DNA of 64,000 nt from Phallus indusiatus (lineage: Eukaryota; Basidiomycota; Agaricomycetes; Phallales; Phallaceae): contig JAQFWX010000018.1 of the NCBI GenBank assembly GCA_027605045.1, positions 372,001 to 436,000 of the forward strand, given 5' to 3'. The notes under the pieces were generated by a model that saw nothing but the letters and a program-made list of their open reading frames with translations, had not been told where the DNA came from and searched no databases. A program made the position numbers and the translations under genes. Below, piece after piece: positions 35,203 to 47,800 of this stretch. Within the stretch, counting starts at the first letter, position 1, and every line of letters starts with the position of its first letter.

Positions 35203-37569
35203 TTATTCTACGTCATCGTCGTTGCCTCTTCCCTTGGCTTCTAGGTTGTGCGCCCTGTCCATGACATTCTTAATCTCCCGCCACTCAGCCTCGATAATGC
35301 CCCTTCCGTCCAGCCATTCCATCCAACCGTCTGCATCGTCTGGATCATCTGGCGGCGGCGGGCCTCTAGTGGCTGGTATAAATATGCCCCCGCGATTCTC
35401 GACATCTTGTCCTCGTAATTTCTTCCTGAGAGAATTAATGTGTGTATCGAGCGCTTGGAATAATGAATACTGTAAAATATCTAAAATGTGATGATTTGTT
35501 TCATATAAAGCAAACTCACCTCCCAGTGGGTGAGTCGATGGCTATAACATATTGCATTGGTCAAAGAAAAATAAAGTATGACCGACACTCACAAAACTTG
35601 CGCGCGAGCTGCACAAAATCGACCCAAATTCCAGTCAATAGATATCTCTTTACCTTTACGCTAAGAGAGATATAGGTAAGGAGAATACAGTAAGCTCCTT
35701 GTGAAAAGAGAAAAACCTGGTATGTGGAATTGTCATATTTGTGACCTCGCAGCCGACCTTGAAAGGTAGATAGTCGGCTGCTTAGACTGCAGGCATCACA
35801 GTGTGGAACGGCGAAATCCAACCGTTCTAGCGTGAATTCAGGGTATTTTTCCAGAGGTGTCCTAAAATCAGTCTTCCAAATGGATGAAGCGACTAACGAA
35901 TCCCTCAGACTGAGCAGTTTCCTCCGCGACATCGTCAGAGGAACAGAAAAGTAAGTGCCTAAGCTAAGGTTCAACTCAGACGACCAAAACCAAAAACCAG
36001 AGAACTGACTTTCTAAAGCTTGTTTCATAAATTGCGTGCGTTCCCCGCGTTTCTTAATGGATAAATGCACAAATAGTTGACATGCTACTTTGAAATGATG
36101 CGATAGATCCTATTAATATTAAAGTGTAAACGATTGCCAAATCCAATTTCAAGAAAATTCGAACCTGGAATGTATCCATATTGAACATGGGAGGGAGTTC
36201 AACGGCTCCTTCATCATCTTCCACAATGAAATCATCATCTTGATCAGAGACTTCTTCTCCTGACTTATATAAATGAGCTGGCTTCGCCCCTGGAATAACA
36301 TCGTCCCCTAAAGGGTTCACTTCAGATTCTGAGTTAGAGGCGGAGCTTTCTTGACTCTCGTTTTCCTCTTCGACTTCCTCAATCTTCTGTCCTTGCTTCT
36401 TCCCTAATTATAACTTTAGTATGGGAATATGAAATTGAAACCGTATAATTACTCTTTAGTCTTTCCAAATTTTTCACGAATTCGTTTTTCTTGGACCTAT
36501 TCCTAAACCGAGACGAAAGAATAGCTGAGAATTTAAGGATCAGTTCAAAAAACAAATCTGCAAAAAGATATTGAAAAAATATACATTCTTCTTCTTCTGC
36601 TTCTTCTATAAGTTGTTCATCTTCGGAGGATAGTTCCCCAGAAGAATGAGGACGGCTCCCTCTGATCAATCTACGTCGTTTCGAGGGAGAAGGTATAACC
36701 TCGTCCTCTTCGTCATCAGACAAAGCGACGTCCTTTCTTCTTTTCTGAGTTCGGGGAGGGGAAGCATCCTCTTCCGAGTCGTCAGATATCGCACCACCTG
36801 CATCTGAACTGGATTTCCGGACCAACCGCCGACGAGATGTTGGATTCGAATCTCTTGTTGATAGCTCACCATCCTCCGACTCCAAATTTGAGCTTGGTAG
36901 TTCTGGAGATTCGGAGATACGTTTGCCTGACGCCGACGTCGATTGAATGCGCGGTTCAAAGCGAAATTTACGTGGTGAGTCGCTCTCAGAACCGGATTCG
37001 CGAATTCTAAATTGTGTTTTGACTCGTTTCATTTGATCTCCCTCTTTCCTTGGAGTAGCATATTCGAGCAAACTACGCTGTTTTTTGGTGGTTGTTCGAC
37101 GCGATGAGAATGATACAGCGCGATCTTCATTCTTGTCTTCAGGTTTAGTAGTCGACGTAAGCACTTCAATCTCAGTGTCAGATTCTGCAACCTGAAGTTT
37201 CCTACGAACTGCGCGTGTACTCTTTTTCACTGGAGCCTGAGATTCGTTCTCCGAGCCTGATGTGATTAGTGTGGCAGAAGGGGATCGCGATTCAGATTCA
37301 GATCTGGATCGCTTCAAACGTTTGTCTTCTCTTTCTTTCCCTTTCCCATTCAATCGGTTTCTGTTTTCTCGAGTTAATTTTGTATTCTCATTGTGTTTAT
37401 TTCGTTCTTCATTCTCGGCTTCATTGTCTTCAGAACGACCTTTCTGCACTTTAGCCTGCGATCGATGCGAGCGACGCGTCTCCGGTTTCGAAGACCGTAC
37501 CGTGTCATACTCGAGCAAGCTACGTTGCCTGCCCTGATGTCCCGTCCGCGTCGCCTTTTGTCGTGCCAT
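35203..37569 (-). CDS. DUF4211 domain protein with PIP-like motifs
   Basis: The C-terminal part matches the fungal DUF4211 family: FTLERLDFAVPHCDACSLSSRL, then FQGRLRGHKYD, which in the family is a Cys-containing core. Spliced, the last exons give an acidic, Gly-rich end (DVENRGGIFIPATRGPPPPDD) and a stop at 35203-35205. The first two thirds are very Arg/Ser/Glu-rich and probably disordered, with many SxSES runs and basic stretches that suggest nuclear localisation. Near the start (residues about 18-24) and again near residue 190, QRSLLEY occurs, close to a PCNA-interaction motif (QxxLxxFF/Y). The start at 37569 (MARQKATRTGHQ) is chosen because it is the first Met in frame. Confidence 0.75.
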
Positions 37570-37817
37570 AGAGAGGAGCAAGAGAGTAGTGACTATATTC
37601 ATGTGAGGTGACTCGTAGTCACATAACCACCAACACAAAAGTAGATCCAACCTTCAGCCAAATAACACAGTCTCAAAAAGAATAAAAATATGTCGAATTT
37701 GAAAGAGTAAATCAAGATAAAATGATATATCTCAACGTTTGAACACGCGTGAATATATGTGTGTCAGTCGTATTTCACGGAAATGTCAAATTTCAAACCC
37801 CGATTAAGCTTTGCTCC
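37570..37817. promoter_or_regulatory. Divergent promoter, DUF4211 gene / NSRP1-like gene
   Basis: About 248 bp lies between opposite start codons. It is AT-rich. No named site is seen. Confidence 0.35.
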
Positions 37818-39133
37818 ATGAAACTCTCCTTTGCACTCCCAAAAGCCAAAGCCACAACAACACCAGGCTCATCATTGCTAAAACGACCGGCTGCACTAAC
37901 ATCACTCGAAGATGACGATCCCTACCAAGCCGACGACAAAACTGAAGATGCAGCTGCTACATTTGGTACTGGAGCTTCAAAATCGAATGTAGCGGCGAAT
38001 AAACGTCTCCAAGCGAACGCAGTTCAAACATCGTCGATATTGTCTAGAACAACCCGTAAAAAACTTGAAGAGCAAGAAAAGCTTGATAAGACTATATTTG
38101 AGTATGATGAAGTTTATGAAGTTATGAAGTTGGCTGAGTTGAAGCGAAAGAGGCGAAGGAAGTCGAGGGTCGAGAAAAAAAGGTTCGTTATGGTTTCAAA
38201 CGCCGTGGGTATAAAGGTTATATTTATATTTTATTATAGCCTAAATATATAAATGCGCTTCTTTCATCTGCTGCTACGCGGAAACTGGACCATTTACGAG
38301 CTGAAGAAAAGATGATGCAGCGTGAACGGGAGATGGAAGGGGACGAATTTGCGGATAAGGAAAAGTTTGTTACTCAGGCGTATAAAGATCAAATGGAAGA
38401 AGTCAGACGTGCGGAAGAAGAGGAAAACAAGCGAATGGGTGAGTTGACGTCACTCAAAAAACATAATGTGATTGACCGACTAACTGATTGACTAGAACTT
38501 GAAAAGACGCGGAAAAAACCGTTTGGAATGGCTTCATTTTACCAAGATTTACTCAACAAATCAGAGCAACAGCATAGTGCGACTGTTCAAGCAACTACAC
38601 AAGCCCAACAGCGAGGTCCGAGTGGTCCTCAGGGAGCAGGACCTAACATGACAATTTTGAAACCTGCTGAAATGGAAAAAGTATCCGACGCCGAGCTAGC
38701 GCGTGCTGCACGTGAAGAAGGCAAAGACGTGGAATTAAACGATGACAATCAAATCGTAGATAAACGAGAATTGTTGTCAGCGGGTTTGAACCTCTCAGCA
38801 CCGAATACGCGAAATTTATCTGGGTTGCGAAATTCGCGAAAGCGAACGGTACAGGACGAGACGGTGCAAGTTCATACTGCTGTTGGCTCTGCTGCGTCAC
38901 GTAGGGAGATTAATGAACGGCGAGCGCGAGAGGTCGAGAAACAGATTCTAGAAGAGGAAGAGAGGGTGACAAAAGAACGAGAACGAGAGGCGAAAGAGCA
39001 AGAGGAACGGATGGTCAAGAAACGAAATAACGAAGAAAGCATTCAAAGCGCTAGGGAAAGATACTTGGAGCGTAAACGGCGGAAACTAGAAGAAGAGCAA
39101 GCTCAAGTTGGCGATACTACGGCAACATCATAG
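37818..39133 (+). CDS. Nuclear speckle splicing regulator, NSRP1/CCDC55-like
   Basis: The NSRP1 family (DUF2040) are nuclear speckle proteins that modify pre-mRNA splicing. The N-terminus MKLSFALPKAKA is followed by the conserved block FEYDEVYEVMKLAELKRKRRR, then an intron, PKYINALLSSAATRKLDHLRAEEKMM and DEFADKEKFVTQAYKDQMEE, the strongest family signature. After another intron comes FGMASFYQDLLNKSEQQH. The C-terminal half is charged and coiled-coil-like, with alternating Glu/Arg runs, and ends GDTTATS. Introns near 38180-38240 and 38438-38498 keep the frame. It is convergent with the kinase-like gene. Confidence 0.83.
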
Positions 39134-39238
39134 CGGTGTTTTATAATAATTTGCATTTTTTTTTTCATGTATTTGTTAATGTGACTGTATTACCTATGTA
39201 CCCCGGCATTATATACTAATTGTTTATGAAACTAAAAT
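39134..39238. other. Short convergent 3' region
   Basis: Only 105 bp lies between the stop codons of the NSRP1-like gene and the kinase-like gene. It has a T-run near 39162 and AATAAT/TTATTT stretches. The two 3' UTRs probably overlap as antisense RNA. Confidence 0.4.
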
Positions 39239-40505
39239 TTATTTCCTTTTATTATGCGAGCGAATGGAATCCCTATCTCTATCTCTTTCTAGTCCGAAAG
39301 TCTGTTCAAATTTATGCAGTAAAGCTTCGGCCGACGGACGGTCGGAAGGTAGTTCGTTGAGCATTGGTTGAAGAAATGACATGAGCCCAGGAACTTCGAA
39401 ACCAGTGGTCTGGGATCAGGCCATTCAAAGTGGATGGGAAGAACCGAAAGGATCGGAGGAAAACGCACCTTGGAAGCTCGAAGTAAAGTGACACCTAAAG
39501 CCCAAATATCGGTTTTAAATGGACAGGACGCATCGCCTCGTTCTGCTTCTGGGGGCAGTTCTGTACCGCGTCGACAGCAAACGGTGGGAAATGCGAGATC
39601 GGCACAGGAGAATTTGCGAGAAAGCTCGAAATCAATGTAGGCATACGCGCCGAAGCAGTTTGTGAGAATGTTTGGACGGGAAATGTCTAGATGTGCGACA
39701 TTATGCGAGTGCATGAAAGCAAGACCCTGTGCAATAGGAAATTAAGACAAAGCAAATAGTAAGATTTTTGAAAGTAATGGGCAAAGGAAATGAGAATTGC
39801 CTCTAGACATTGTTTAACGGCGTGAAGAAACGCGCGAGGGGTAGCGGGAGCGCAGTGTGCGAAGCTAGAGTTCCATTCTTCTTGAACGATGAATGCAAGT
39901 GGATCGTTGCGTAATTCGATGATGTCTAGGACGGCTAAATTTGAAATGTGGGATAGCAGGGTAGGAAGCAAAGAAAAAGAAAGTAATGATGTTTCAGAAG
40001 GAAGAAGACTTACGAATGGTATGATTTTGCGGGTATGCTGAGAGAGGGAAAGATGAGAGATAACGTATAATACTGAGTTCGCGGCTGTGATTATGAGCTG
40101 CCTTGATGACAATCTTCTTGCCGTCAGATTTTCTAGAGCCTCTAAATAGACGATCGGGCTTTATAGCATTCGAAATTATGAATTCAAGATTGCAGATGCC
40201 GGAAACAAGCTTACAAGACCGCGGTCCTTGCATAGATTGTTGTCTGGTTCGGATGGATCGGGATAGCCAGACCAGAAAGCTGGGGAGGCGAGAGTTGGGT
40301 TGAAAGCGAGGTAGTGGTCGTAATAGAGTCTCACGTCCTTGACGGTGTCGAGATGGTATCCATAGGACTCGAACAAAGACCTGTAATGGGACCAGTCAGG
40401 CGAGAGACGACGGTTCGGTGGGAAATCGTCGAGAGAAGACGTAGAGGAAGAAGGAGAGGACGAGGACGAAAGCGAGGAGAAGGAAGACGGGGGTGAGCTG
40501 GACAT
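39239..40505 (-). CDS. Divergent protein kinase-like protein (fungal type)
   Basis: A kinase-fold protein with a short N-terminal Ser-rich part (start 40505, MSSSPPSSFSSLSSSS) and a first lobe in which the Lys of KIVIKAAHNH fits the beta-3 Lys. The catalytic loop reads HNVAHLDISRPNIL: the His, catalytic Asp and Asn are kept, but the usual Arg after His and Lys after Asp are not. The DFG site reads IDFELSR, with Glu in place of Gly. RRGTELPPEAERG and TDIWALGVTLL follow, as in active kinases. Similar altered kinases are common in agaricomycetes. A final exon after an intron near 39405-39470 gives TTGFEVPGLMSFLQPM. Activity cannot be judged from sequence; it may be a pseudokinase or a lineage-specific active kinase. 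Confidence 0.73.
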
Positions 40506-40658
40506 GCAGAAGAAACAGTCAGTTAGCACACGGAGTAGCAAATAAACGAGGGAGAGCACATCTACCTTAAATAAGTGAATTGGACGAGAATGGCATTGCC
40601 TGAAGGAGCATTGGGAGCACCACACACTGAACAGTGTTTTCCCACGCTCGTCAGCCAA
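40506..40658. promoter_or_regulatory. Divergent promoter, kinase-like gene / TAF13
   Basis: About 150 bp lies between opposite starts. In-frame Met codons for TAF13 at 40575 and 40593 lie inside it, so the TAF13 5' end may extend into this region. Confidence 0.35.
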
Positions 40659-41729
40659 ATGTCCCACCAGCCACAACCAACACCAGCGGCTGCAGCTGCC
40701 AATGCCAGTGCCAACGCTACTACAGCGAACGGAAGCAATGCTCCCAGTAACACCACCGCGTATCGTCCACCGACTGCTACTCCTGCCGTCCCTGCCTCCG
40801 TCCCCGCCACTGCCATCCCCGCCACCGCCATTCCCGCCGCGACTGTGACCGCGACTGCGCCCGCCATTCCGCCGCCACAGTACCCGACACAATACGCGTA
40901 CCCTTATGCCCAGTATTCGCACTATCAGCACCCTGGATATGCTTATCAGTACTATTCCCACCCAGCCACGAGCACTCCCCCTGCTGTCCCTCCGCCCACC
41001 TACAAGCCCACTCTATCCCTCTCGAATCAGTCCCTGGCCCACTCCCACTCCCAGTCTCAGGCTCAGGCTCAGTCGCAGTCGCAGTCTCAACCTCACTACC
41101 AGTACCAGTATCACCAGGTCCAGTCCCAGCCTCAAGCCCACGCTCACTCCCACTCCCATTCTCATGCTCTCACCCACTCGCAGATCCAGTCCCAATCGCA
41201 CTCCCAGTCGACATCCACTACAGCCCCATCTACTCAGCCAGCTCAGCCAGCCAATCAGTCCGCTGCCCCAACAAAGGCGGCTCCCAAAAAGACCCAGTCC
41301 TTAAAAGGAACCTTCGCCAGGGAATGTGAGATTGTCCCGTTCCCGTTATCTTTCTCTTTTCCCCATGTTCCCTTTCGTTGACCCCTTGTTCCATCAGTGA
41401 GAACAATGATGTATGCCTTTGGTGACTCTAAGGAACCCGCTGCCGATTCAGTTGACGTCATGGAAGAAATCCTTATCGAGTACCTTGTAGATATCGTAGG
41501 TTTTTTTTCGCCATTCAAATTCTTTTCTCTCTTCTCATCCATTCTCTTCTAGTCTCATTCAGCCCTGGCTCCGACACGCAAAACGCGTATCCAAATCGAA
41601 GATCTCCGACGCGCCCTGTCACGCTTTCCAGATGGCAAAAAACTCGCCCGTCTCGAGGAGCTACTGTTCATGCAAGATGATATTCGCAGAGCCAGAAAAG
41701 AATTCTCGACCGAAGAAGATCAATATTAA
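40659..41729 (+). CDS. TAF13: TFIID subunit TAF13 with long low-complexity N-terminus
   Basis: TAF13 is a histone-fold subunit of TFIID. The C-terminal third has the histone fold: LRTMMYAFGDSKEPAADSVD, EEILIEYLVDI, SHSALAPTRKTRIQIEDLR and KKLARLEELLFMQDDIRRAR. This part is split by two introns, near 41328-41398 and 41497-41552. The first two thirds, from MSHQPQPTPAAAAAN, are Ala/Pro/Thr-rich and then a Gln/Ser/His repeat region (41039-41220), unlike the short N-termini of yeast and human TAF13. I chose the Met at 40659 because earlier Met codons (40575, 40593) lie very close to the divergent gene; they cannot be excluded. The end CAA TAT TAA is at 41729. Confidence 0.87.
41039..41220 (+). repeat. 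TAF13: Low-complexity repeat coding for Q/S/H
   Basis: Short imperfect repeats built of CAC TCC CAC, CAG TCT CAG and CAG GCT CAG units encode a Gln/Ser/His/Ala-rich stretch. Such tracts often change length between strains. Confidence 0.8.
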
Positions 41730-41831
41730 ACCTCGAATCATTTTATCTCTTAACATTATCCAATGCATTGTATTTTATTATTACTTGTCACGATTATATA
41801 ATTTTGAACCGCACGTGCGACTCCCCTCGTC
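41730..41831. promoter_or_regulatory. Short spacer between TAF13 and the C1-finger gene
   Basis: Only 102 bp lies between the TAF13 stop and the next plus-strand start. The spacer is AT-rich (TTATTATTACTTGTCACGATTATATAA-type tract near 41774) and must hold the downstream promoter or overlap the upstream 3' end. Confidence 0.3.
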
Positions 41832-44800
41832 ATGGAAAACGACAATGACTCTTTTAATTTATTCTCCTCTATAAACGCTACTACTAATATCCGACAACAG
41901 AGACACAGATCTTCATCATTATCAAACGTACCCGCCTTGCGCATCACCACAACCCCCATTATCACTGCAGTAGACACCAGTACTACTACTGGGCCCGTGC
42001 TTGCCGAGTCCGAATCCGAGCCCAAGTTCAATCATCCACAGTACCTCACCAAGAAGCAAACAGAACTAGCCAAACTCTTCGCACATCATTTATCTCGTCT
42101 CAAAGAACGTCCTCAAGCCCCTTCTGTTTTCCTTCCTCTCCGCGCTGCGTCAGAGACTCAGAAATCCCTTCCTAAACTCAGTGTCGTCGCCGATTCCGTC
42201 AGAGCCGCCGTCCGTCTCAAATCTCATGTTCAGCCCCAGTATCAGGCTTCTTTTATTGACCCCGATGACACTCTTACCTCTTCCGCCTTCTCGGTGTTCT
42301 CAACAGAGATTGCATGCGATTATCTCGTTCAGCTGCGCGATTTACTCAATGTTTCCGAGAAGCAAGGCGTGCACGTCTTGAATACCTCGTACGTATTCCT
42401 AAAGCAATACTCGTACAAAATACTGACTTTACTCTGTAGAGATATTGATTCTACTATAACACCGCGTGGTCGAGCGACGATCAGAAGAATTAAAAGCAGT
42501 CCTCAACGGCCACGTTCACTTTCGGCTTCCTCGTCCGATCATCCTCATCGCATCGAGCTCCTGCACGAATGTATAGAGATCCTTCGGACAGTCATCTCAG
42601 AAGATGCAAGATTCAAAAATCATTCTTTTCGTCCCACACGTCCCCCATATAGTCTTCAAGCCGTTGTGCTAGATATCGCTCATATTCTCATTACTATTTA
42701 TCGTCATGATCCTGCTACCCTCTCTCGCATTGGCTTTGCTCTCATTCCTGCTTTTTATAGTTTTGACCCCATTTTGCATCCCCGACTTTTTCAGTTCTTC
42801 GAAAGTGGAATTATTAGATATATGTTAGATGAATTGCATGTTTGGAGAGGTATGGAACCTGTCATGAAATGTATGTTTTTTTTTCTGCTTCAACAGAGGA
42901 GAGAGACACTGATATCAACTCAGCTCCAGCCCCATACGATAATAATTCTGGTCCTCGACTGGCCACCCGAATGACTGTCCCAGACTCTCTACAAGTTCCG
43001 TCACAAAACCAAGGTTGGGTACAACACCTTTCCCCCGTCACGCCGTCTACTCCATCTTTATCTGCTATCGCTCCCTTACAATCATTGACTATATACCAAC
43101 TCTCAAGCCTGATACCTCCTCTTCTAGCCGCTTTACTTCAAGTGGTCGATCCCACAACCGACGAAAAAAACCCTACAAAATTATATAAATTTTATTCCCT
43201 CCTTGACACTATCGTATTTCTTAAAGAAGATGCTTACCTTGATGTATTGGAAGTGATAGCATACAACGATTCTCCGACCAGACATAGAGCATTATCGGTC
43301 CTAGCGACTTATTGGCCTCGCGCAGTGGGTCATGCTATTTATGGACGGGAACTGCCCGTGCTATCATACCAAGACGTGGTCCTCTTTCCAAACCGAACCC
43401 AAGGCGCTCACGCACATGCACGCCTTCTACACCCTCCTATGCGCGATGAGCCTTACACTCATGAATTTATTCCGTGGCGGTTTGACTCCTCTCCTGGCTC
43501 AAAGCATGACGCCTTTTGTCAAGCATGTCATGTTTGCGGGGGTTCAATGTCCGGTTTCGCTTTGCTCTGTCCCTTTTGCTTTATCTTCGTTCACTTTAGC
43601 TGTTATGATCACCCACACGGAACGCACGCGGGCCAGTACGTTCTTCCCTCGTCAGACAAAAAGGCCGCCACTGCACCAGCAGAACCGAAACCTTGCCTTT
43701 TCAGCTATTCACACATCTTGCCGCTACGTAGAAATATAGAGCCCGAGGTGGTAAAATCGGGCCAGCACGCATTTAGAATGGTAAACTTGTTCACACTTAC
43801 TTTATGTATGGTTTGCAACACACCGCTCTGGGGACATACGCGACAAGGCTTTAAATGCAAACAGTGCAATGTTTTCGTACATCCCTCTTGCGCTCGGAAT
43901 GTAACCAACGGATCGGCGAAGTGCGCGGGTGAATCGGCTGAAGATCCTTCCGTACATACTCTCATAGAGTTTTCAGTCCTAGAACGAACTTTTATGGAGT
44001 TTTATCGGCCCATCTTGTTTGGCAGTAAATCACTGGAAGGAAAACAATATGAAGAAGTTTCGATATATTACAGCATTCTTTCCGCGCAGCTTTTTATTCT
44101 CGATAATGGGATCAACTGTAAATCGATCGTTCTCCAAGAAAATAAACGGCTCACTATGACTCCGATGCAATCGTTTGCTTTACACAAGTACTGTGCGGCG
44201 TATGCACAATATCTCGCCTCGCCTATGAAAGCCCCCTTGTCGAGCGCAATGCAAGAATATATAAGGTTCAATGATTTATCGTTGGAGAAAGCGAGATGTA
44301 TATTGTTTGATTGGACACTTTTAGCGGGAATCACTTCTGTTCTGAAAGCTCCACTTCCGCATCACTTGACGTTTGGAAGTGTAGCGAACAACAACAGCCT
44401 TTCTCCATTCAATGACGGTCGTCAGAGTGAGAAAGAGATGCTGTCCGACGCTTCACATCCATACGAATTAGCTGGGCTCTCGCACTTACGCAACGTGCTC
44501 AGTTATGAATTCCATGTCCACACCGATGCAGCCGTTGAATATATGCTAAATCATATTCGTCAAATTGGATTCTTCGAGCGTGTTGGTGAACAAACGGATT
44601 TATTCGCTACCTCTGACGCCACCAAAGATCCATTATGCGCTTTCTCGTTACCTCTCGGATTGGACCTTTCGACTGGTGTCGAGACGCTGGTAGTTGCTAT
44701 TCAAGCTTGTTTGGAAGATATCAATATAGCAGTCAACGAGTACGGTTTTCTTCTTTTAACACGACGGTTTCCACCTACGGGTGCTGCATCCGATTATGCT

Positions 44801-47800
44801 CTCAATCGACTCACACGGATCTTGTTCTCATGGATTATCTCGGAGGATGAACGATTACTGATTCTTGCGCGAGACTATATCGGGCGGGGTCTCCCTGGTG
44901 TACGTACATTATCGGAAAAACAGCCCTGGCCTCTTTCAGCATCATTTCCGTTATCGACTTCCACATTCACCGCCGCAAGACTCGGAAACGCCGCTATCAA
45001 CAGCGGAGGTGAATATTTGTTTTGTAGACGACAGTTGCTTAATCGTCATGCTCTTCCGTGGCTTGCCGCGGTTTATGAACTCGATCCTGTTGCTTATGCG
45101 AATTTTGTCTTTGAGTTTTGTGTTGATGTTGGCGATAGGGCTGATTCAGCTCTCATTGAAAATATTTTGTTTGAAAAAGGGAACAAAGAATGGAAGGCTT
45201 TAGAGGCTGTGAGTTTCGTTTCATTGCTCGATTTTTTTTTCTTTCTGGCTCATGAGTCTTCTTTTCTCTTGCTTAGGCGTCCAAAGCCCAGAGAGCCGAA
45301 GCAGCTTTTCGTTCTGTTAACAAGTTGACTCAGGCGGGTGTACTACTGTCCACCTTTGATCAAATCATAACAAGATGGCTTGATTTATTTGTATCCCTTG
45401 AATCTGACAACGTAAGTGTTCATATCTGGAGCTTGATGCACCGCACTAATTCACCTAATTTAAAGAATATTGTGGCTGTCAAAGCCCTGTCCCGTCTTTT
45501 CCATCGAGATCATGAAAACACACGAAGGTCATCGTCCATTCCAGATCCGAACCCCTCTCAAAGCAATGGCAGTTCACCCGCTAACGATCCCTGGGCGGTG
45601 ATTATGGATGTGATGAGCTCAGGTCTGGAAGGCTTCGAACGAGCTTCACGGTGGTTGCGAGTAATGTCACGCTCTGGAGTGGATATTCCTGATGAAAATA
45701 TTCTGCGTATTCTCGAGCTTGCGGTTGATTTGTCTGCACCTTTATCCCTTGTTGTCTTGTCCTTGGAGTCTATCGTAGTTTTCTCTTGGTCAAAACTCCT
45801 TGGAGAAGATGGCTTAATCAGTAAACTTTTACATGTCTGTGAAGTATGGATTGATAGGATCATCGATGACATGAAAGATGGAGCGTATATTGATTTGATG
45901 TAGGTTGCTGGAATAATTTTTGTTATGCCTTCATTAATTCACCATTTTTGCTTATAGCGCGGACTTTTTGAGATACACTCTCGTTATGCATTTACTTTGG
46001 TACGGCTGCAGCCGAGAAGTAATCAAAGGAACTGGCTTAGTCTCCCCTGATCTCTTTCCTGCAATCTCTCAGCAAAGGTTAGTGAATCATAAATGCGTAA
46101 ACTCGTCGCTCTTCCCGTCACTTATCTCATCGCAGGCGAAGAGTCTACAGTCGTTATAACGCAGATTCTCACGTTTTGAATGCCGACCATTCATTCATTA
46201 AACTTCTGACTCGTATCGCGGTGGACGGACCTGAAGATATATGCATCATTATCGCAAAGTTTCTCTCTGCCCTCGTCTCTGATTCTTCGCATATCGACTC
46301 CCAGGGGATCGATAATTTTATCTTACAAAACGGAAAGGCACTGGCTCAATGGTATATTTCAACCTTTCTTCTCACTGCGGTTTTTTGCTGAAGTCTCGCT
46401 CGTTTTTCTTATAGCGCTTGGAGTTTTTACGGCCTTGAAACACCCGAAGCTAGTGTATTGCGTATTACATTTCTTCTTCGGCTCTTGGTCGTAGAATCGC
46501 GGCCGTTGGAAAATCTAGTGAATAACGAGCTAAGATTAGACGACAAGTGGCAAGTGAGGTTTCAAGCTGCCGCCAAGCTCTTCCGGGTTTTGTTAGACGT
46601 TAACAGCCCGACCTTCGAGATAGCTGGAAGACAATGGGGTCTCAGCGTCAGTGATTTCTTTATTCAGTTTTTTTCGTCCCTTTGGCTGGACCCTGCCGTA
46701 GGTTCTTAGTCTTTATCCTTTTTATAGAAGTAACTTCATTACCTACTATAGGAAGAAGTTCGATTGGCCGTTGATGTATGGGCTCGGACCTTGTTGCCCA
46801 GTCATTTGAAAAAGATCACCATGTGTTGGGACGAATATATGACCAAAGCCCCTTTGGCGGATAGTGTGAAACTAGTTGCTTCGTTGGTGCAACTTCACCC
46901 TCATTTTCCATCATGGAAAGGTGAGTATTGTGCTACATATATCCTTTTCCTTTCACTGGACGATCTGTAGTTCTGTCATGGGAAGCGATCACTGAAGTCT
47001 ATAATCAGACATATGAAGATGAAGCGGCCTACGGAGGTACAGTCGATCTAGCCGTTGTCGATGAGAACGTGGTATCTTTACGCGTGAGTAACGACGAATA
47101 TTTTACGTATAATTTCTGACGGACACTATTCGATTCAAGTTGTCATTGATTACTCTCGCTTTACAAATGCTAAATGAAAAGATGGATATTTCGTTGAATG
47201 ATCTCGTACAGATCAAGTTTATGACGGTTCGGTTTTGGGTTTTCTTCTGCCCGGCGAGTTCCCACTCCGAATGGGCAGCTTCTTTACGTGCAGCTTGGAG
47301 ACATGTATGAGGTAAACGGTCATGCGTGCAATATAATCCAACCGTTGTTACGCCTGCTGGACACGTCTTATAAGCTTCGACTACCGGCTTCCTTGTTGGG
47401 TCACTGGACTCAAGACTTTGAGGACGGACTTTTAGGGAATTTATTCGTCGATGTTATCCTCAAAATATGGGAGGATCCGCATCCTGTGCAACGACTTTCC
47501 TATGTCCCGATGCGAGGACTACTAGAATCATTAATTGTAATCATCGTCAAAGTAAGGACTTCTTCTCACGGATGCCTTTATGACTGATTTGTTTTTTACC
47601 ATTCTACAGCATGATTTAAGTAGTTCTATTCTTAAGCATCTTGACGAGCCAATGTGCACTGCGATCAAAACGGTGACCGACTTGATTCTTTTAAATTCCA
47701 ACTACGAGCTTCAACAATTATGCTTTGCCATTTTGTTTTTATTCCTGAAAACATATCCGGTCCTGGCCCTCAGGATTTTGTCGTAAGGAAATCACTTCGT

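Noticed and set aside
40562..40961. Long minus-strand Gly/Ala/Val-rich frames opposite TAF13
   Set aside because: They mirror the Ala/Pro/Thr-rich coding repeat of TAF13; no protein family fits.
42870..42896. A 26-bp intron (GTATGT to CAACAG) in the C1-finger gene
   Set aside because: Too short for a spliceosomal intron; a 47-bp intron from 42850 to 42896 gives a correct frame and a normal length.
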